A DNA stretch of 27,489 bases from Chloroflexi bacterium UBA4733. GTDB lineage: Bacteria > Chloroflexota > UBA4733. A program made the translations under genes and the position numbers. Under the pieces are notes generated by a model. That model made no database searches. It was not told where the DNA came from and saw only the letters and a list, made by a program, of their open reading frames with translations. This document shows, piece after piece, positions 23,132 through 27,489 of the stretch (its first letter is position 1; the number at the start of each line of letters is the position of its first letter). The stretch spans positions 1 to 27,489 of the forward strand of contig DHIZ01000245.1 of assembly GCA_002404055.1 (NCBI GenBank). Direction: 5' to 3'.

Positions 23132-23618
23132 GTTGGCAACAGAACTGAACATATGGCCACCAGAAATTGAATGGATAGGTACTTGGGGGCGTGCAACTCA
23201 ACGACCAAAGGGCCCGTTGATCGAGCATGGGGTAGGGCGCCTCACGGTGAAGCGTTCCGACGTGGAGCAGGGCAAATGCGACCGAGACGCCAACACCCGA
23301 GAGAGTAACCAATACCTCGACCCGAATCGCTTCAGGTGTGTCTGCCGCGAGCGCTTCTCTGGTTGCCTTGGCGATCTCATCCTCGGAATTGGCCTCCAGG
23401 TTTTGAAACAGCCCTGGGAACCGCGGCAGGAAGGCCTGAAGCTTCCAGTTTGCTACGGTCAGGAAGTCCGCACGGGTATACTCGCCATCCCGTTGAACTC
23501 CCGCCGCGACCTCTCCGACGACAACCCACTCCGGGTCATCGTCTCGCAATTCTTCTACATAGCGCTTGGCCCAGTAAGGTATGTCCGGCAAGGGGATACG
23601 GCATGTAAATGTTGGCAC
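23112..23618 (-). pseudogene. HhH-like DNA-glycosylase-fold protein, 3' end replaced by an inserted element
   Basis: Up to the insertion the reading frame is convincing: a start GTG at 23618 with AGAGG, then YTRADFLTVANWK and, near residue 105-140, LSGVGVSVAFALLHV, a helix-hairpin-helix followed by PMLDQRALWSLS and FNFWWPYVQFC. I recall small uncharacterised proteins with this pattern; function unknown. The last residues, VACQG and the stop, lie in the inverted-repeat element at 23045-23131, so the natural C-terminus is lost. No continuation is recognisable beyond the elements. It may still make a shortened protein. Confidence 0.6.
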
Positions 23619-24057
23619 GCTCTGCCTCTACTCCTGCCATAGTCTCATTCAGCGAGCGGTTGTCACCAACTCCAGATCACTCTACTGAAACAAGCCTTGC
23701 ATAGCGTTGCTGCTCTTGATGGCGTCCCGCCCAAGTTCTGGTCCGTATAGTATTTGATCGTCCACGATCCCGTCAAGCGCCCGATTGAAGCGGCGAAAGT
23801 GCTACACGGCGCCCGGTCGCCGTCCATCATGCTCGGCTACGCCGCGCCATCCGGGACTTTGTTGGCATCGCAACTCAACCGATCACGCCGATGCTCAATA
23901 CCTTCAAGGAGCGATCCGAGCGTTGCCGTCGTGTGGGCGCCCATCCTCTGGACCGGCAGACCAATCGAGGTCTGCCTCTTGCTTGCAGTTCGCTGCGTTG
24001 GCCGGTACCCTAGGCACGGACTAAACACAGCATCTCAGCGGATACAAAGGGAAGGAT
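23619..24057. other. 439 bp without a recognisable gene
   Basis: Reading both strands I find open frames but none with family similarity or a good ribosome site. The stretch lies between the truncated gene and a small membrane-protein gene and may be eroded sequence. Confidence 0.4.
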
Positions 24058-24246
24058 ATGACGTTGCTCAAGGGAATACTCAAGGTTGGCCTTATCGGCT
24101 GTGGCTCATTTGTGGCGTTGATGGTTCTGCTGGTGGCAGGGCTGCTGGCCTGGGACTACATCGACCAGAAGATGGCCGAACGCGAGGAGAAGAAGGCCGC
24201 TTCTAGCGGCGGTCCGGCGTCGGCGGTGGTAACCAACCCCGCATAG
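24058..24246 (+). CDS. Small single-pass membrane protein, unrecognised
   Basis: A 62-residue protein. A hydrophobic helix spans about residues 10-32 (GLIGCGSFVALMVLLVAGLLAW), followed by a charged KMAEREEKK stretch and a small polar tail. The ATG at 24058 follows AGGGAAGGA closely, and a hairpin after the stop looks like a transcript end, so a real gene is likely. No homologue known to me. Confidence 0.7.
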   Translation: MTLLKGILKVGLIGCGSFVALMVLLVAGLLAWDYIDQKMAEREEKKAASSGGPASAVVTNPA

Positions 24247-24253
24247 GGAGCAA

Positions 24254-24291
24254 AGCCCCCATCCAATTCGCTACGGCATTGGGTGGGGGCT
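24254..24291 (+). terminator. Probable transcript-end hairpin
   Basis: AGCCCCCATCCAAT (24254-24267) pairs with ATTGGGTGGGGGCT (24278-24291), 14 bp with one G-T step, eight bases after the small membrane protein's stop. Only a short TTG follows, so it may be a weak or bidirectional terminator. Confidence 0.6.
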
Positions 24292-24332
24292 TGAAACCAT
24301 TGCCACAATTGCCACAGATGAGGGGAGACGGC

Positions 24333-24737
24333 ATGGCCACTGGTACGCTGCGCAACGTCGTGCGGGTCGAGGACGGTATGGACTTCAGGGGCAACGGCGG
24401 ATTGGTCAAGCGCGTGCTCTATCCCGAGACCTGTGGTTGCCAAAACGCCACGATGGCGGTCGTCTACCAGAACCCCGGCGAGGAAGTCCGCATCCACCAG
24501 CACCCGGAAGAGGAGCTCTATTACGTCGTCGTCGGCAAAGGCCGTATGACACTGGGCGACCAGGAGTTCGCCCTGGAGCCAGGCGTTGCCGTCTACATCC
24601 CCGGCGACGTACCACACGGCCAGACCTGCACTGGCCACGAAACGCTGAACATCGTCTGCGTGATCGCCCCGCCCTTCGCCCGCCGCCTGGCCCGCGAGGC
24701 GAGTCTGGCAGGACCGGCTTCAGCTCCCGGCGAGTGA
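24333..24737 (+). CDS. Single-domain cupin protein
   Basis: A 134-residue cupin. IHQHPEEELYYVVVGKGRM carries the first motif (two His and a Glu) and PGDVPHGQTC the second with its histidine, a complete metal site. The ATG at 24333 follows GAGGGGAG; an earlier in-frame ATG at 24279 has no ribosome site and lies in the hairpin. Could be an isomerase or a ligand-binding protein; no neighbour points to a substrate. Confidence 0.88.
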   Translation: MATGTLRNVVRVEDGMDFRGNGGLVKRVLYPETCGCQNATMAVVYQNPGEEVRIHQHPEEELYYVVVGKGRMTLGDQEFALEPGVAVYIPGDVPHGQTCTGHETLNIVCVIAPPFARRLAREASLAGPASAPGE

Positions 24738-24831
24738 GCCGCTGCGGAAAGCACGGGATTGTGTACAGCGTAGGGGATAGCGCTCACGTCATCTCCTGCA
24801 CGGACCGATCACGCCGATTGGAGGTATTCGT

Positions 24832-25437
24832 ATGGCGCCCCGCACCCTCGCTCCGTGGGCCGAAGCCGTCCCGCAGCAGGCCGACCTGATGACCGCCGAC
24901 GAGCTGCTGCACCGCCATGATGACTTCTGGTCATTCGAGCTCGTTGAGGGGAGACTGGTCCGAATGCCGCCGGCAGGGTTTGACCACGGGACTCTTGAGG
25001 TTGATCTCGGGTCGGTATTGCGTTCGTTTGTCATCGCCCGGGCCTTGGGCGGCGTCGCAACCGGTGAAACCGGCTTCACGCTGAGTCGCCCCGGCGAGCC
25101 GGATACCGTGCTCGGGGCGGACATCGCGTTCGTCCGAGCAGGGCGGCTCCCGCCGCGCGGCAGTCTGGAGCGCCGGGGGTTCTTGCGCCTCGCGCCGGAC
25201 CTGATCGTGGAGGTTGCCTCGCCGGACCAATACCATCCCGAAATGGCAGAAAAGGCACGCATGTGGCTCGCCGCCGGCGTTCGATTGCTCTGGCTTGTCT
25301 GGCCGCGCTCCAAGCAGGTCGAGGTCTGGCGACCGGGAAGCGATGTGCCAGTGGCAACGCTGGGTGGCGCTGATGCGCTTGATGGTTTGGACGTCGTGCC
25401 CGGCTTCTTCTACCCCGTGAGTCGGCTGTTTGAGTAG
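24832..25437 (+). CDS. Uma2 family (PD-(D/E)XK-like) putative endonuclease
   Basis: A 201-residue protein of the Uma2/DUF820 family, a restriction-endonuclease fold abundant in cyanobacteria and Chloroflexota. Marks are FELVEGRLVRMPP, LGADIAFV with the aspartate, PDLIVEVASPD with the glutamate, and AEKARMWLAAGVRLLWLV with the lysine helix. ATG 24832 follows GGAGG. Often found in many copies and with mobile sequence; the biological role is unsettled. Confidence 0.9.
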   Translation: MAPRTLAPWAEAVPQQADLMTADELLHRHDDFWSFELVEGRLVRMPPAGFDHGTLEVDLGSVLRSFVIARALGGVATGETGFTLSRPGEPDTVLGADIAFVRAGRLPPRGSLERRGFLRLAPDLIVEVASPDQYHPEMAEKARMWLAAGVRLLWLVWPRSKQVEVWRPGSDVPVATLGGADALDGLDVVPGFFYPVSRLFE

Positions 25438-25493
25438 ATTAGAGGTTTCACCAAAGGGTACCGCCTGCGTTGCCTGGCAGTCCCGACGTTCCC

Positions 25494-25523
25494 TTGACGG
25501 GGCAGCCTTGAATACGGGATAGT
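25494..25523 (+). promoter_or_regulatory. Candidate promoter of the carA gene
   Basis: TTGACG (25494-25499) and GATAGT (25518-25523) are 18 bp apart, giving a leader of about 80 nt before the carA start. No attenuator hairpin with a T-run was found in it. Confidence 0.45.
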
Positions 25524-25609
25524 TTGTTCTCAGATGCATGCGTTGACCGACTGCGCGTGCCCGAAGGGTGAAACGCGCAAGCGCTCTGCCTACTGCTGCT
25601 GGGGGTTGC

Positions 25610-26731
25610 ATGGCCTTACTCGCACTGGAAGACGGCGCCGTTTGGGAAGGTGACGGCTTCGGTGCCGTCACCGAGCGCGTCGGTGAAGTCGTTTTCAATA
25701 CCGCCCTCTCCGGCTACCAGGAGGTCCTCACCGATCCGTCCTACTCTGGCCAGATGGTGGTGATGACCGCCCCCCAAATCGGCAACACCGGCATCAACTT
25801 GGAAGACGTCGAATCGAGCCGGCCGGCAGTCGAAGCCTTCCTCGTGCGGGAACTCAGCCCCGTCGCCTCCAACTGGCGCAGCAGCCAAGCGCTGGCCGAT
25901 TACCTGGCGGCCGGCGGTGTGCCCGGCATCTCCGGCATCAACACGCGGGCCCTGACCCTGCACCTGCGCACCTACGGCGCGCTGCGCGGCGCGATCTCCA
26001 CGCTACCGGACGCCGACGCGCGGGCGCTTGTCGCCGCTGCCCGAGCCTGGCCCGGCCTGGGCGGACGTGACCTGGCTCAGGGCGTGTCCTGCACCGCACC
26101 CTACGCCTGGAGTGACGCCGGCGATGCCCAGTGGGGACTTTCGGCACAGGCCACGGGAGTACGGCCGCGGGTTGCGCTCTTTGATTACGGCGCGAAACGC
26201 AACATCATGCGCCGCCTGACTGCCCTTGGCTGCGACGTGATGGTGATGCCGGCTGCCACCAGCCTGGACGCTGCCGACGAGTTACAGCCTGCCGGCTGGG
26301 TGCTCTCCAACGGCCCCGGCGACCCGGAAGGGCTGCCTTACGCCGTCCAAACGACGGAGCGCCTGCTGGAACGCGGCTCGCCCACGCTCGGCATTTGCCT
26401 GGGCCACCAGTTGATCGGTCTGGCCTTGCAGGGCCGCACCTTCAAACTGAAGTTCGGTCACCACGGGTCCAACCAGCCGGTGAAGGAACTGGGCAGCGGC
26501 AAGGTCCGCATTACTTCGCAGAACCACAACTATGCAGTCGATCCTGCCAGCCTGCCGGCGATGGCGGAGTTGACGGAACGCAACCTCAACGACGGCACGC
26601 TGGAAGGGCTACGCCTGCGCGATCGGCCGGTGTGGGCGGTGCAGTATCACCCCGAAGCGTCGCCAGGTCCGCACGACGCCGACGACGTGCTCGCTCAGTT
26701 TGTCCGCCATCTACAGGAGCCCGCCGCCTGA
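25610..26731 (+). CDS. carA: Carbamoyl-phosphate synthase small (glutaminase) subunit
   Basis: A 373-residue protein. It frees ammonia from glutamine for the large subunit, feeding pyrimidine and arginine synthesis. The N-terminal domain has the CarA signatures VFNTALSGYQEVLTDPSY and GI.GINTRALT. The class I glutaminase has LSNGPGDP, the nucleophile in LGICLGHQLIGLA and the His/Glu pair in QYHPEASPGP. Start: ATG 25610 fits the family's length; a GTG 42 bp upstream touches its own AAGG and is less likely. carB follows after 36 bp. Confidence 0.97.
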   Translation: MALLALEDGAVWEGDGFGAVTERVGEVVFNTALSGYQEVLTDPSYSGQMVVMTAPQIGNTGINLEDVESSRPAVEAFLVRELSPVASNWRSSQALADYLAAGGVPGISGINTRALTLHLRTYGALRGAISTLPDADARALVAAARAWPGLGGRDLAQGVSCTAPYAWSDAGDAQWGLSAQATGVRPRVALFDYGAKRNIMRRLTALGCDVMVMPAATSLDAADELQPAGWVLSNGPGDPEGLPYAVQTTERLLERGSPTLGICLGHQLIGLALQGRTFKLKFGHHGSNQPVKELGSGKVRITSQNHNYAVDPASLPAMAELTERNLNDGTLEGLRLRDRPVWAVQYHPEASPGPHDADDVLAQFVRHLQEPAA

Positions 26732-26767
26732 TGCGCCGGCGGCACACCAGGGTTAGCGAGGTTCCGA

Positions 26768-27489
26768 ATGCCACGCCGTGACGACTTGCGCTGCGTCCTG
26801 GTCCTCGGCTCCGGCCCGATCGTCATCGGCCAGGCCGCCGAGTTCGACTATTCCGGCACCCAGGCCGTCAAAGCGCTGAAGCGTGAAGGCTTGCGCGTCG
26901 TGCTCGTCAATTCTAACCCGGCGACGATCATGACCGACCCGGAGCTGGCCGATGCCACCTACGTTGAGCCGCTCACCGTGCCGGTGCTGGAGCAGATCAT
27001 CGCCCACGAACGTCCCGACGCGCTGCTGCCGACGGTCGGTGGGCAGACAGCGCTCAACCTGACGGTCGAGCTGGCGGAAGCCGGCGTGCTGGAGCGCTAC
27101 GGCGTCCAACTCATCGGCGCTTCCATCCGCGCCATCCAGGTCGCCGAAGACCGCATCCTCTTCAAGAATGCGATGGCGGCGGCGGGGATGGAGATGCCGC
27201 GGGGCGGCGAGGTCCAGGCGCTGGCCGAAGCGAAGGCACTGGCGGACGAGCTCGGCTTTCCGCTTCTTTGCCGCCCTTCCTTCACGCTGGGTGGCACCGG
27301 CGGCGGCATCGCCTACTCCTGGACCGACCTGGAGGCAGTGGTGGAGCACGGGCTGCGCGAGAGTCCGATCCATCAGGTGCTGATCGAGGAGTCGGTGCTG
27401 GGTTGGAAAGAGTTCGAGCTGGAGGTGATGGCCGACAGCGCCGGCGGCTTCGTGGTGGTCTGTTCCATCGAGAACGTCGACCCGATGGG
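26768..27489 (+). CDS. carB: Carbamoyl-phosphate synthase large subunit, 5' part (runs off the window)
   Basis: The first 240 codons of a protein usually about 1,070 residues long. It begins [20 protein letters not shown] and continues with [37 protein letters not shown], the ATP-grasp [12 protein letters not shown] and [17 protein letters not shown], all standard for the N-terminal carboxyphosphate domain. ATG 26768 follows AGCGAGG by a short spacer. It uses bicarbonate, ATP and ammonia from CarA. Confidence 0.97.
   Translation, partial: MPRRDDLRCVLVLGSGPIVIGQAAEFDYSGTQAVKALKREGLRVVLVNSNPATIMTDPELADATYVEPLTVPVLEQIIAHERPDALLPTVGGQTALNLTVELAEAGVLERYGVQLIGASIRAIQVAEDRILFKNAMAAAGMEMPRGGEVQALAEAKALADELGFPLLCRPSFTLGGTGGGIAYSWTDLEAVVEHGLRESPIHQVLIEESVLGWKEFELEVMADSAGGFVVVCSIENVDPM

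Noticed and set aside
23754..24206. 150-codon frame suggestive of an integrase end
   Set aside because: No tyrosine-recombinase motif holds in any frame, and it overlaps the better-supported small membrane protein.

Overview
The window looks like a stretch of a high-GC chromosome, most likely a Chloroflexota bacterium of the Thermomicrobia/Sphaerobacter type. This is inferred from gene content: Tat-type lipoprotein sugar-binding proteins, a VWA/kinase pair with a Thr/Pro-rich tail, a decaprenyl-phosphate phosphoribosyltransferase, and Uma2, YgiT/DUF4258 and HNH genes. Nothing in the sequence fixes the species. Many starts are GTG or TTG with good Shine-Dalgarno sequences. I recognised no tRNA, rRNA or CRISPR array.

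Layout. (1) 0-2.5 kb: a VWA protein (frameshifted) and a membrane-anchored protein kinase, both on the minus strand. (2) 2.8-7.7 kb: housekeeping and catabolic genes: a sugar isomerase-like TIM barrel, a UbiA-family DPPR synthase, an enolase-superfamily dehydratase, a HIT protein and a class III aminotransferase. (3) 8.0-16.05 kb: a sugar-responsive regulon on the minus strand. It holds two paralogous solute-binding lipoproteins, a Gfo/Idh/MocA dehydrogenase, an unrecognised protein ending in a cupin, an alpha/beta-hydrolase and a GntR/LacI-type chimeric regulator. No permease or ATPase is present. Four promoters here carry a shared 20-bp palindrome centred on CTAG. In at least three of them the -10 hexamer lies at the same place inside the palindrome. 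The farthest promoter, at 16.02-16.05 kb, would give the second binding-protein gene a leader of about 250 nt whose two ends pair over 18 bp.

(4) 16.05-25.4 kb: an accessory, decaying island. It has a MITE-like element with an 8-bp direct duplication, a monofunctional GT51 transglycosylase and four toxin-antitoxin modules (PIN/UPF0175-like, DUF4258/YgiT, two RHH/ParE). It also has an HNH nuclease, a Uma2-type nuclease, a sulfatase pseudogene with a nonsense codon and an internal deletion, a truncated HTH regulator, and a HhH-like gene whose 3' end is replaced by two small inverted-repeat elements. (5) 25.6 kb to the end: carA and the start of carB, a return to core metabolism.

How the genes work together. 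The regulon would import a sugar (two binding proteins, permeases presumably elsewhere), deacylate it or a precursor (hydrolase) and oxidise it (Gfo/Idh protein, possibly with the cupin protein), under the GntR/LacI-type repressor, which also has the operator in its own promoter. The substrate is not identifiable from sequence. The strongest candidates for something new are this operator/promoter architecture with its paired leader, and the unrecognised cupin-ended protein. Broken genes (VWA frameshift, sulfatase lesions, truncated genes) could be real decay or, for the single-base cases, sequencing error.
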